A DNA stretch of 13,111 bases from Echinostoma caproni (lineage: Eukaryota; Platyhelminthes; Trematoda; Plagiorchiida; Echinostomatidae), in assembly GCA_900618425.1 (NCBI GenBank), contig UZAN01057063.1, positions 1 through 13,111 of the forward strand, in the 5' to 3' direction. The first letter of the stretch is position 1. Every line of letters begins with the position of its first letter. The position numbers and the translations under genes were made by a program. Positions 1 to 6,777 of this stretch are shown piece by piece. The notes beneath the pieces are model-generated. The model worked only from the letters and a program-made list of their open reading frames with translations. It searched no databases and was not told where the DNA came from.

Positions 1-1135
1 TCGATTGGTGATGAAACGTTTGCAATACAATTGCCAAGCTCGGCGAACACCTGAACATCATCTATGTATAACAATTTACTGGAGATCCCCTTAGCTCAAA
101 TTGATAACGTGTCCGATTAATAACCTATGGTTCCTAGATTCAAGTTCTAATATGTTCGATTGATATGCCTCGCTGGTGATTCGCAGGAAGGTTAAAGTAG
201 ATTTTCACTGCTCTCAAGACATTCAAGTAGGGAGTGACCTGCTAGTTTTATATGCCTAATTCGCCTTCAGATATAAAAATAATTAAGCATTTTTATTTAT
301 TTCAAACACTTTGTGTTCAATTGTGTTCTAAAAGGATTAAGTAGGTGAAGAGTGATTTATATCCAGTAGCGCTGATCACAAATTGATCTAATTGGCAGAA
401 AATCCACCATTTTAGTGTCTTAACAGATTCCACCCATATATGATATAATTCAAATAGAGGAAGAAAAAACACTATGTAGTTAAATAACGCCGATTTGAAA
501 GTACTTCTAACAATTGGATGGTTGTTAGACACAGGCGTGTATTTTCGTCGAGAAATTGCATCTCGTTTCGCCGATAAATGTTCATTGAATGCTGGCAGAT
601 TCCCATTTCACAAACCAAAAACAACAAATGGAATGAAAAGTTTCCGTTTGATCATTGGGCATTTTGTAAATTTTTTGAATTTTTGAAGTAATCAATGTTC
701 ACTGCTCTCAAAACAGAACAAATTGATACCCTATTTAGCCTATTATTAAGACCCATTCTGAACGAATCCGCTTCAAAGTTCATCCTAACTTTTAAACACG
801 AATGTGATGGCTTGATAAGTACCTCGAGCTGTACCGATCTAAATCTGATTGGTGGTCATCACACAGTAGAGAACAATCGCAACAATAGGAATCGGGAATT
901 ACAGCAGAGTTTGAATGAATAATCTTTTTCAGTTTGCATCTTACTGGTTGAGATATTACGTTTTTGCAAATTCTAAGTTCCAACTGATAAACAAAACTAC
1001 AAAATGCGAAGGATTTGCAAAACTTTTATCTCAGATGAACTTAGTTCCTTGGCACGATGAGATATTAATGAATTGTGCAATAGAATGACACCAGGTTGAA
1101 GTGAGTCTGGTTTCCGGTGTTTTTGTAGGTCAAAT
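1..1135. other. Stretch without a recognisable gene
   Basis: Only short ORFs (63 to 75 codons) are present on both strands, with no family motif, no coding-like bias and no convincing splice-site pairs. A 14-bp word, ttcactgctctcaa, occurs at 204-217 and again at 698-711, which is close to what chance allows in a window this size. Nothing functional can be supported here. Confidence 0.6.
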
Positions 1136-1179
1136 ATTAAGAGAGTGTTAGCAAGATGCATCCATATTCGAGTGCGAGC

Positions 1180-1275
1180 GCGATAATTTCAGTTTGATGT
1201 GCGTTTAGCGCGCAGTATGACCACGCAAACCTTCCATACAAAAGGTTTGGCGTTCGAAACCCGTACGTGACGGTG
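1180..1275 (+). other. Weak tRNA-like or SINE-head-like segment
   Basis: A stretch with some tRNA-like layout: a D-arm-like GCG/CGC pair around gcgcagtatgaccacgc, then a perfect 6-bp hairpin (aacctt/aaggtt) with an 8-base loop in the anticodon-arm position, then gttcgaaaccc resembling a T-arm or pol III B box. No acceptor stem closes the fold, and the D and T arms are imperfect. It could be a degenerate tRNA-derived SINE head or tRNA pseudogene, or chance. It is not a functional tRNA gene. Confidence 0.15.
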
Positions 1276-1648
1276 GTTATCGGGTACGAAACTTCATTGC
1301 GATTCCTCACAAATGGGTGGCTATGTAAATGCACTGAGAAATCCGAATGATGTTCAGTTAAAATTACCCAGTAAACTTTAACCGTCTTCAGCTGACTGTA
1401 GAAGAGTGACTGATGCTCAAACTAAAGTAGCCTCGAAAAAGTTACGTAAACTTTTCAAGCATAAAGTGGTTGTGAAGGGCAAGAGATTGTCCACAGTTGG
1501 TGTCCCAGTATGGATATTAGTGAATACGAATGATCTGCACTAGATATGAGAGCCTTATTGGTCAAGGACATATTTTACGAAATTCATTAGAATCGCGTAG
1601 CACTGTGTTCACATTCATCAACTTACAAATACACCTTTTCCCATCAAG

Positions 1649-1770
1649 CTTTAGCCAAAAGCTGCAGTGCTTTAGCCTCAACCCTTTGTTCCTTCGGCCA
1701 AAATCCTTTAGCAAAACCCGTTATACGTTGGCCACCACTCGTCCTTTAGCCTCAAAGCACAAACTTTAGT
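1649..1770. repeat. Cluster of irregular CTTTAGC words
   Basis: The word ctttagc, usually followed by caaaa or ctcaa, recurs at 1649-1660, 1670-1681, 1706-1716 and 1744-1756. Partial versions lie at 1695-1703 (tcggccaaaa) and 1764-1770 (ctttagt). Spacing is irregular, roughly 20 to 40 bases, so this is not a clean tandem array. It may be a decayed minisatellite or the low-complexity tail of an unrecognised repeat. No function is implied. Confidence 0.35.
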
Positions 1771-1772
1771 CA

Positions 1773-2258
1773 TACCGCTGTAGACGAGTTAGATTAAAAA
1801 GTATCGGTATAATCTAAGGCCGATGAATGGTAAAATGTATTATTTTCTACAAATTTTGATGTTGCAAAACCTGGTTAAGAAGTGAGAAGGTGCGGCGGCC
1901 GCATTCTGCACTACATACTGATTGTAAAAGGTTTAAGCGGCATGTTCGTATCGTCAAACCCTTTGACATATCTCGTACGGCTTCATGGTTTCCGCATAAC
2001 ATGCAATACCACCGTAAAAATTTCAAATGTAACACAAACGGTACATTGCTTTGCATTCATCAGCCCTGAAATCAATCACAAACGTGATACCACAAAATGT
2101 AGAGGCTTACCGTTCCGCATCGCCGCTTAAAGTGACTCTGTTCATGAGATATGAATACATTACCAGTTCGAGGATAATGAACACCATTCCCAAGAATACA
2201 CCCCCTTACTATCATCAGTTTGACAATGACCACGGTCGAGGCCCAAAACGTGTTTTGT
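1773..2258. other. Stretch without a recognisable gene, downstream of the CR1-like element
   Basis: This interval lies past the last coding trace of the minus-strand retrotransposon, so it may include its 3' untranslated part. I could not identify a defined 3' end such as a short terminal tandem repeat or a poly(A) tract. Overlapping short ORFs on both strands (69 to 82 codons) show no family signature. Confidence 0.5.
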
Positions 2259-2964
2259 CTAAGGCCTGATGGAAAAGGTGCACTGCTGTGGATGTCGAAA
2301 TTTAAGACTTGTCAAAGTTTCATCCAGTTTCTGCTTGAAAGAATCCGTTGTGGGCTCGGAAACAACGTAGAGTGGTAGAGAATTCCAAGTGACGCACACT
2401 TTGAGGGCAAATGAATGACGCCGGTATTCTAGTCGACATTTTTGGTGCAGTAATTTGAATGAGTGCCCCCCCCCCTCGAGGTGAGTGTTGGGCGACGAGG
2501 CAAACAGTGAACGACATGAGTAATCCCGGTTCTGCATTATTTGATACAGCAAATTCAAGTCCTCTCGAATGCGGCGATACTGTGTGGAGTAAAGCCCTAA
2601 TGTGTCCAGTCGTTCCACATAAGTCTTGGAATGCAGTCCCGTGACCACTTTGGTGACCATTCTTTGTGGATGTTCTAGAATCTTATGATCGCTTTGCAGT
2701 CATGGGTTCCACGCTCGAATGGCATACTCGAATGTAGGCTGATAACAACCGTGGGAACAGCGTAGGTTCAAATTTTCCAAATACTCGCCTTAGCAAATCA
2801 ACATATATTACGGTGGTGAACGATACCCTGAAGCAGTTTAGCGAACACCTTAAGTCGCGTTGAACAGTGACACCAAGGTCCTTCTCACTGAGACATACGG
2901 AAGTTGTTGATGTCCCAGTAAGTAAGGAAACTGAGTTTTGTGGCGAAGGGATACCACCGTTCAT
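2259..2964 (-). pseudogene. C-terminal part of the CR1-like reverse transcriptase, broken
   Basis: Two ORFs cover the thumb and C-terminal tail. The upstream one (2964-2683) has EKDLGVTVQRDLR near its residue 28, matching the KDLGVxxDxxL block found after the palm in CR1 and Jockey elements. After a frame change the second ORF (2660-2259, 133 codons) has VTGLHSKTYVERLDTLGL, YRRIREDL, GGGHSFKLL, then VTWNSLPLYVV (about residues 90 to 100) and SFKQKLDETL, the standard WNxLPxxVVxAxxxxxFKxxLD ending. A run of ten C on the plus strand (2466-2475) lies in the GGGH segment and looks like slippage at the usual RGH position. The stop at 2259 probably marks the natural end of the ORF. Confidence 0.85.
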
Positions 2965-3815
2965 TTTTATCCATTAAATTCGATGTCGTTTTCAATCGAC
3001 CATTGATAAGCAGCATTAAGTGTTCTCTGATATTCCAGCGAGTCCTGGGGTTTTGTCACTGTTTACCATATTTTTGCATCGTCTGCAAACATAAACGACA
3101 CAGAATGTCCGTTAGGTCCCCCAAGAAAACTAGAAAACGTTGAGGGTCAAGCACGGATCCCCGTGAAACTGCTCGGGCTACGCTGATAGGATCAGAAAGT
3201 GACCTAGAAACCCAAACTGCCATGGTGCATTCCACAATTGTGTAGTTTCCTCAGCAGTAATTTGTGGTTCACTCGGTCGAACGCTTTGAAGAAGTCGAGG
3301 TACACTACGTCCACGGCATCACCATGAACAGCTGCTTTTGCTCACTCTTCTCGTCTGTGGCGAAACCCATTTTGAACACGGGATAACACGTCGTATTTTT
3401 CCAAGTGGTTCATCACATTGCCTGCAACAATGGATTCCATTACTTTGGATAATACGGAGGGGAGATTAACGGGAAGGTAGTTAGCTGGGTCACTACGAAA
3501 GCCATCCTTGTTTATTGGTGAAATTATTCCTTGTTTTCATGTGTACGAGAGCACCGTTTTGTCGAACATTTGTTGGAATAGTTCACTTAATGATTGAGCT
3601 ATGTTAGTTGCCAGGTTGATAAGGGATTTTGGATGGATATTATCCATGCCACGGAGATGAATTCCTTTTATAACACTGTAATTTCGGTGCTGTGATTTCT
3701 GGGAACAATCACTTGTGGTGAGCGTTGGGTATGGTATGTCCTTGAGTAACAGAGGCAGTCGTAGTCCGGTGTTCGTAGGTGCGGTGAACACTTGAGCGTA
3801 CTGACATTTTACCAT
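2965..3815 (-). pseudogene. Reverse transcriptase palm of the CR1-like element, broken
   Basis: This domain would copy the element RNA into DNA at the nicked target. The start (3815-3537) carries GMDNIHPKSLINLA, the usual PGPDxIxPxxL block. After a frameshift, SDPANYLPVNLPSVLSKVME reads near 3495-3430 (normally RPVSLTSVxxKxxE), followed by LSRVQNGFRH, the QHGF block. Motif A is clear at 3264-3302 as YLDFFKAFDRVNH, with its catalytic Asp. Motif C is FADD at 3078-3089, both aspartates kept. Stops occur between motif A and FADD (for example in the SLGF-stop-VTF segment), and a frameshift lies near 3535. Keeping both catalytic motifs while losing the frame fits a moderately old dead copy. Confidence 0.88.
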
Positions 3816-4425
3816 TTCAGCTGCCCTTTTATTGTGACTGAAACACGTTCTGCCAATCTTGGCGCTGGGACGCCGGGCTTGACTTTGCTGGAGGCATTTT
3901 TGCTTTTATACAACAGCTTCGGATGGGATGTAAAATTGCTCATCACCATTTCTTGGTACATTAACTTATCTTCTCTCGTCAACGTCATATAGTGGTTTCG
4001 AAGTAGACTGTAGGTGTACCATATCATGTTACAATGAAATCGTTGATAAGCTCTCCATGAGATATTCCTCGCTAAACTCCACATTTTTGTTCAATTTTGA
4101 ATCTCTGTTTTTTGACCAGTTGAGTAGCCAATGGGTTTGGTCTTGGTCACGTCCTTTACACGAGCGAGGCACTGGGTCACGTCGTCTGTAGGACTTGATA
4201 TCCGGCCACACCATACAGTTAGCTAATGCGGCAAAAGAGACCTATCTCAATCCCCTTCACCATTTCCGTTAGGCGATTCGTAAATTCTTGCCAGGATACA
4301 AAGGGATCACACGGTTCGCTGGAAAATTTCCATTGGAAGTCTCTCCCCAAAATCTTAAGGTTGGTGTAGTCAACATATACACAGAAGTTAACCGTAGAAA
4401 TATGCGATATGCAAACTGTAGTCAA
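3809..4425 (-). pseudogene. Linker between endonuclease and reverse transcriptase, broken
   Basis: Two open stretches and one short ORF cover the region between the SDH end of the endonuclease and the start of the palm. The first (4425-4219) contains DPFVSWQEFTNRLTEMV. The second (4214-4029) is rich in basic residues. The third (4084-3809) contains NFTSHPKLLYKSKNASSKVK followed by PGVPAPRL, close to the usual pattern in CR1-like elements in which a KxLYKYxNxKxKVK block precedes the reverse transcriptase. Frames shift between pieces. The region has no catalytic role of its own and helps mainly by linking the two enzymatic domains into one element. Confidence 0.7.
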
Positions 4426-5015
4426 ACGTTAACACAGCATGATCACTAAGTCCTAATGGAGTTGCAGTGGAAATCGTCCCAACCATCAGTAGCTTGCTAG
4501 CAAACATCAGGCCCAAAACCGACGATGACTGGTTGGCTCCTTCACAAAATTGTTGAGTGGATAGGATTCAGTAAACTGAGCACGTTTCCTCTGAAACGGC
4601 TGTAGAGAGGTCATTGATTTAGCTAGGTTTGGGCCATTTATGAGGACGTGCGTGAACTTCAGTGGCGAAATGTGCTACAGAGTTTGTAATAGTGCCTCAT
4701 TGGATGAGTCTGTGGATGGAGGAGAGCGGTACACCACTCTGATCAAGCTGATCTCGCGTTTCGACAGTCAAACTTAGCACCACAGTGAACCAGATTCCGC
4801 CACAGGATAATTAATCAATTACTCTTCATTATGGTTTGCTGCAAAGTAGGGTAATACACCACAACCACTCGTAGGTCAATCGCGTCTGAGCAGAGTCATG
4901 CCGGGTAAGCTTAACTCTGAGTCCAGAATGTCGGTTGTCAGCCAATAATGTCCCATTGACCAGTTTCGCAAAGCAGTTCCACCTCTGAAAATTTGCTGAG
5001 GAAACATTGAGAAGT
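4420..5015 (-). pseudogene. Endonuclease domain of the CR1-like element, broken
   Basis: This is the AP-endonuclease-like domain that nicks target DNA to prime reverse transcription. In one frame from 4944 downwards the peptide WLTTDILDSELSLPGMTLL reads through, a very typical endonuclease block (ETWLT, then DSEL, then LPG). It ends at a stop and is followed by a GCGVLPYF-like segment where GGGVxxY is expected. Further on, ISLIRVVYRSPPS near 4760-4720 matches the VYRPP block. The expected GDFN motif has become NGPN near 4635, losing the catalytic Asp. PLGLSDHAVLTFDY at about 4456-4415 contains an intact SDH (4439-4447). Stops and frameshifts separate the blocks. The nuclease is dead, but the domain assignment is solid. 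Confidence 0.82.
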
Positions 5016-5059
5016 AGTGTAGAAACAATGAAGCTGATCGCAGAGCATAAAATCATCGG

Positions 5060-5323
5060 AATGTAAAGGTTTGAGCCAACCGTATCGTGGTCGGTTAGGG
5101 AAAGTTTTTTATGCGAAGAGTTTGTTGGTTCTGGTCCATCAGTTACGGGGAGGAGCAGCTTGTATGGACGAGATACACTTTAAACAAAAATAGCGGTTTT
5201 AAGTTCCAGCAAGCGATTTTTAAATTCGCTCTTTCTTCCGTGATTGACAATAGCTTCTCGTACTTGTGTGTGATATATGGGATACTCTTTACAATCGGGA
5301 TTTCCGCACATTCTGTACAGAAC
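5060..5323. other. Stretch between the CR1-like element and the fold-back element
   Basis: Short ORFs of 68 and 75 codons overlap here on opposite strands and show no motif. The right part may hold upstream sequence of the retrotransposon, but no ORF1-type zinc knuckle, PHD or esterase motif is visible. Confidence 0.5.
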
Positions 5324-5358
5324 CATATACATTCTTGAAATATCCCCATAGATCATTC

Positions 5359-5448
5359 AAAAGACCAGTGAAGCCAAGAATTCTTTTTGATTACTCATTC
5401 TCAAGCTTCTACATTAATATATGATCACAAGGCGGCAACAAAAGTCAT
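5359..5448. repeat. Left arm of 90-bp inverted repeat
   Basis: It pairs with 5833-5922. It begins aaaagaccagtgaag and ends caaaagtcat. Differences from the other arm are two in the segment after ccagtgaag and one in the ggcgg/ggtgg position, giving 87 of 90 matches. Similarity this high against a decayed background implies a fairly recent origin or gene conversion between arms. The 3' end of the minus-strand coding fragment lies inside this arm. Confidence 0.93.
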
Positions 5449-5695
5449 AATCTGCCGGAATTGTTTGGTCAGATTAATCGGGGTTCTGTAAATAACCTTA
5501 AATAACCTTTCAACATCTACCGTGTTGATAAGATGTTCCACAATTGAGCTGCGAATGGCCTTTGATAGTCCTTTTCTCAGCCAGGCCGGGTGATGCTCTT
5601 GAATCCGTTTTGCACAGCCGAGGCGGTAGCGATTCGTATCCACCACCCGGAACTGTGCAAACAAAAACGGATCGTTCACGTATTGAGTATGCCAT
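5425..5695 (-). pseudogene. Fragment resembling the GIY-YIG endonuclease C-terminus of a Penelope-like element
   Basis: The minus-strand ORF ending at 5425 contains KRIQEHHPAWLRKG, then KAIRSSIVEHLINT, then ERLFKVIYRTP. This matches my recollection of the region after the YxGRT motif in GIY-YIG domains of trematode Penelope-like elements, where an RIxEHxPxWL block is followed by an SxIxxHLxxTxH block and an FKVIYR block. An overlapping frame (5695-5510) supplies a degraded upstream portion (FVCTVPGGGYES) where a cysteine-rich stretch and GxYxGRT would be expected, so a frameshift lies near 5610. The reverse transcriptase part is absent. The family call is from motif recognition alone. Confidence 0.55.
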
Positions 5696-5789
5696 GGCCC
5701 GACGGTATGACGTAATTGACCTTTGTTCAGAAAATCAAACGATGACTTAGTGACCGTGTTACGTAATCTGCTTAGAAAAGTGATTACAA

Positions 5790-5815
5790 CCCTGTAACCC
5801 CCCTCCCCCCACCCC
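5790..5815 (-). other. Potential G-quadruplex
   Basis: On the minus strand four or more G runs of 4, 6, 6 and 3 bases follow each other with loops of 1, 1 and 5 bases. This satisfies the usual intramolecular G-quadruplex pattern with very short loops. It lies inside the fold-back element, just inside the right arm, that is near the 5' end of its minus-strand transcript. Confidence 0.75.
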
Positions 5816-5832
5816 GGTTTATTTTGTAAATC

Positions 5833-5922
5833 ATGACTTTTGTTGCCACCTTGTGATCATATATTAATGTAGAAGCTTGAGAATGAGTAATCAAAAAGAA
5901 TACTTCGCTTCACTGGTCTTTT
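5833..5922. repeat. Right arm of 90-bp inverted repeat
   Basis: Reverse complement of 5359-5448 with 87 of 90 matches. It begins atgacttttgttgcc and ends cactggtctttt, and is followed directly by the second copy of the 12-bp direct repeat catatacattct. In the transcribed minus strand this arm would be the 5' end of the element. Confidence 0.93.
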
Positions 5923-5934
5923 CATATACATTCT

Positions 5935-6309
5935 GGCCAAGTGGCTAAATGTTGTGTCTGTTTTACCAACAGTTTGGCACATGAAAGGTGAAATTGTGTC
6001 AGGTTGTATGTACATAACATCCCTGTTTTAACGTCTTTCCTGCAACTCCGTAGGCCACTCAATTCGAATAACGTCGAAACACCTAATGCGGCACTTGTTG
6101 ACGCTGCGACGTCCCATTTTTGCACTTTATCGAACTGATGATGCAAGGCTCTTTTTGAGCAAAGCTTTAAATCTTATTAGAGACTGATTAAGAGCACTGG
6201 TCCTTTCTAATTAGGTAGGACCTTTTAGCAATGCCGATCACGTATATTCTGGTGTCCGTATCAATCACATGGAATACACAACATTATTTCCGATCTGATT
6301 CATTTATTC
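5935..6309. other. Stretch without a recognisable gene
   Basis: A 74-codon minus-strand ORF (6146-5922) overlaps the end of the fold-back element and has no motif. A small perfect hairpin (ggtcct/aggacc with a 12-base loop) lies at about 6193-6216 next to agagcactgg, a word shared with the nearby SINE. That is too little to call another copy. Confidence 0.5.
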
Positions 6310-6445
6310 CTCGTATGGCTCATGGGTAAGGGTCCTGATTCGCTTTCAGAAAGTTTGTGGTCCTAGCCCCAGTTTGAACGCAAAAGTATCAGGATCTGTT
6401 GATGAGTCTGAACAATGACAAAACAACTAACCAGTGTTTTTCATC
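6310..6445 (+). mobile_element. Decayed hammerhead SINE copy, plus strand
   Basis: An A-box-like tggctcatgggtaaggg (6316-6332) resembles the head of the copy at 9942 (gactcaggggtaaggg). Downstream, acgcaaaagta lies where the intact copy has acacaaaaagta. The segment 6396-6436 then aligns without gaps to the 41-nt ribozyme region of the minus-strand copy, with 30 of 41 positions identical and most changes transitions. The ribozyme is dead: C3 of the CUGANGA box is U, G12 of GAAA is A, and the U of the cleavage triplet is lost. The B box is unrecognisable and the tail beyond 6440 is too diverged to place. This appears to be an older insertion than its neighbour. Confidence 0.5.
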
Positions 6446-6475
6446 GACCAGTGTATCATTTTGTCATCAATAAAT

Positions 6476-6489
6476 AGAGAATTTAGTTC
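6476..6489. repeat. Target-site duplication of the hammerhead SINE, copy A
   Basis: The 14-bp word agagaatttagttc is repeated exactly at 6629-6642, immediately flanking the minus-strand SINE. A perfect 14-bp duplication is what target-primed reverse transcription by a LINE-type enzyme would leave. Confidence 0.85.
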
Positions 6490-6519
6490 GATGGAAGTGT
6501 TTGTGATAACCAACAAAGA

Positions 6520-6564
6520 GCACTGGACAGCTGTTTCGTCCTGTTTGGGACTCGTCAGCAGTGC
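6520..6564 (-). ncRNA. Type I hammerhead ribozyme with minimal stem III
   Basis: Every conserved core element is present on the minus strand. Stem I is six perfect pairs, GCACUG (6564-6559) with CAGUGC (6525-6520). The box CUGACGA (6558-6552) fits CUGANGA. Stem II is GUCC with GGAC around the loop CAAACA. The GAAA box follows. Stem III is only the A15.1-U16.1 pair plus one C-G pair, closed by the self-complementary loop AGCU. Cleavage is expected after GUC, between plus-strand positions 6526 and 6525. Very short stem III with a palindromic loop is known in hammerheads of Penelope-like elements and schistosome repeats, and such ribozymes may work best as dimers. Activity is inferred from the fold, not measured. 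Confidence 0.9.
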
Positions 6565-6585
6565 GTACTTTTTGTGTCCCTGTCA

Positions 6586-6596
6586 GGACTCGAACC
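6586..6596 (-). promoter_or_regulatory. RNA polymerase III B box of the SINE
   Basis: The minus strand reads GGTTCGAGTCC, an exact match to the consensus GGTTCGANTCC. It lies about 20 bases upstream of the ribozyme, so a pol III transcript would include the hammerhead. The A box is truncated, which would weaken internal transcription. Confidence 0.75.
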
Positions 6597-6628
6597 GCGA
6601 TCAGTCAAATTCAAACTTAATACTCTAA

Positions 6629-6642
6629 AGAGAATTTAGTTC
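6629..6642. repeat. Target-site duplication of the hammerhead SINE, copy B
   Basis: Exact second copy of agagaatttagttc (first at 6476-6489). It overlaps the outer end of the inverted-repeat arm starting at 6632, so the SINE inserted at the edge of a pre-existing inverted repeat. Confidence 0.85.
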
Positions 6643-6777
6643 TTTCACTACACTGGGCTCCTTGTTATGTTTCAAATTCCAAGTCCTTCGGACTTGTGTT
6701 CTGATGTTACGATGGGATTATTCTGGAATTTGAAACATAACAAGGAGCCCAGTGTAGTAAAGGAACTAACTAAATTC
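6632..6777. repeat. 50-bp inverted repeat with nested hairpin
   Basis: The left arm 6632-6681 and right arm 6724-6777 are reverse complements, apart from a 4-base insertion (a gtta-like duplication) and a small shift in the outer third of the right arm. The inner 35 or so bases, around cactgggctccttgttatg, pair perfectly. The 42-base spacer itself starts with a perfect hairpin (aagtcc, ttc, ggactt at 6681-6695). The outer ends read gaatttag on the left and ctaaattc on the right. It could be a small MITE, a fold-back element or a structured non-coding RNA. No coding content is present. Confidence 0.9.

Larger units (their letters stand above)
2259..5015 (-). mobile_element. Decayed CR1/Jockey-superfamily non-LTR retrotransposon
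   Basis: Reading the minus strand from about 5015 down to 2259, conserved blocks of one polyprotein appear in the right order but in shifting frames. They are an apurinic-type endonuclease (ETWL-like start, SDH motif), a linker, a reverse transcriptase palm with motif A and FADD, and the C-terminal part ending in WNSLP and FKQKLD. This order and these motifs are typical of the CR1/Jockey/L2 group that is abundant in trematodes. At least six frameshifts and several stop codons break it, so it cannot be autonomous. The length of about 2.75 kb nearly matches a full ORF2. No ORF1 was recognised upstream, and neither end is sharply defined. Assignment to a named family would need database comparison. 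Confidence 0.88.
5324..5934 (-). mobile_element. Fold-back remnant, probably of a Penelope-like element
   Basis: Two 90-bp inverted arms (5359-5448 and 5833-5922) enclose about 384 bp. The arms differ at three positions only. A perfect 12-bp direct repeat, catatacattct, lies at 5324-5335 and 5923-5934 and fits a target-site duplication. It abuts the right arm but is 23 bp away from the left arm, so the left end carries extra sequence. The core encodes on the minus strand a fragment like the GIY-YIG C-terminus of Penelope-like elements, and that reading frame runs into the left arm. Penelope-like elements are known to insert with terminal repeats in inverted as well as direct orientation, which fits. 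A cut-and-paste MITE is less likely because of the 12-bp duplication and the captured coding fragment. Confidence 0.65.
6490..6628 (-). mobile_element. tRNA-headed SINE carrying an intact hammerhead ribozyme
   Basis: A 139-bp insertion bounded by the perfect 14-bp duplication agagaatttagttc. On the minus strand it starts ttagagtattaag, which resembles the second half of a tRNA-type A box, so the 5' end looks slightly truncated. A canonical pol III B box follows at 6596-6586, then a linker (gacagggacacaaaaag), the hammerhead (6564-6520) and a tail reading cacaaacacttcc. The copy at 9942 shares the linker and about 40 of 45 positions of the tail. This architecture resembles schistosome Sm-alpha-type repeats. 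It has no coding capacity, so a LINE-type reverse transcriptase must have mobilised it in trans. Confidence 0.85.

Noticed and set aside
204..711. 14-bp direct repeat ttcactgctctcaa as a target-site duplication
   Set aside because: The copies are almost 500 bases apart with no recognisable element between, and one such match is near chance for the window.
1180..1275. Functional tRNA gene
   Set aside because: No acceptor stem closes and the D and T arms do not pair properly. It is kept only as a weak tRNA-like segment.
2040..2225. CUGAUGA boxes on the minus strand near 2058 and 2213
   Set aside because: No GAAA box at a suitable distance and no stem II, so these are chance words.
5336..5922. 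Classical cut-and-paste MITE
   Set aside because: The 12-bp flanking repeat is longer than most transposase duplications, and the core contains a retroelement-like coding fragment that enters one arm.
6189..6216. Fourth hammerhead SINE fragment
   Set aside because: Only the 10-base word agagcactgg and a small hairpin are shared. The core boxes are absent.
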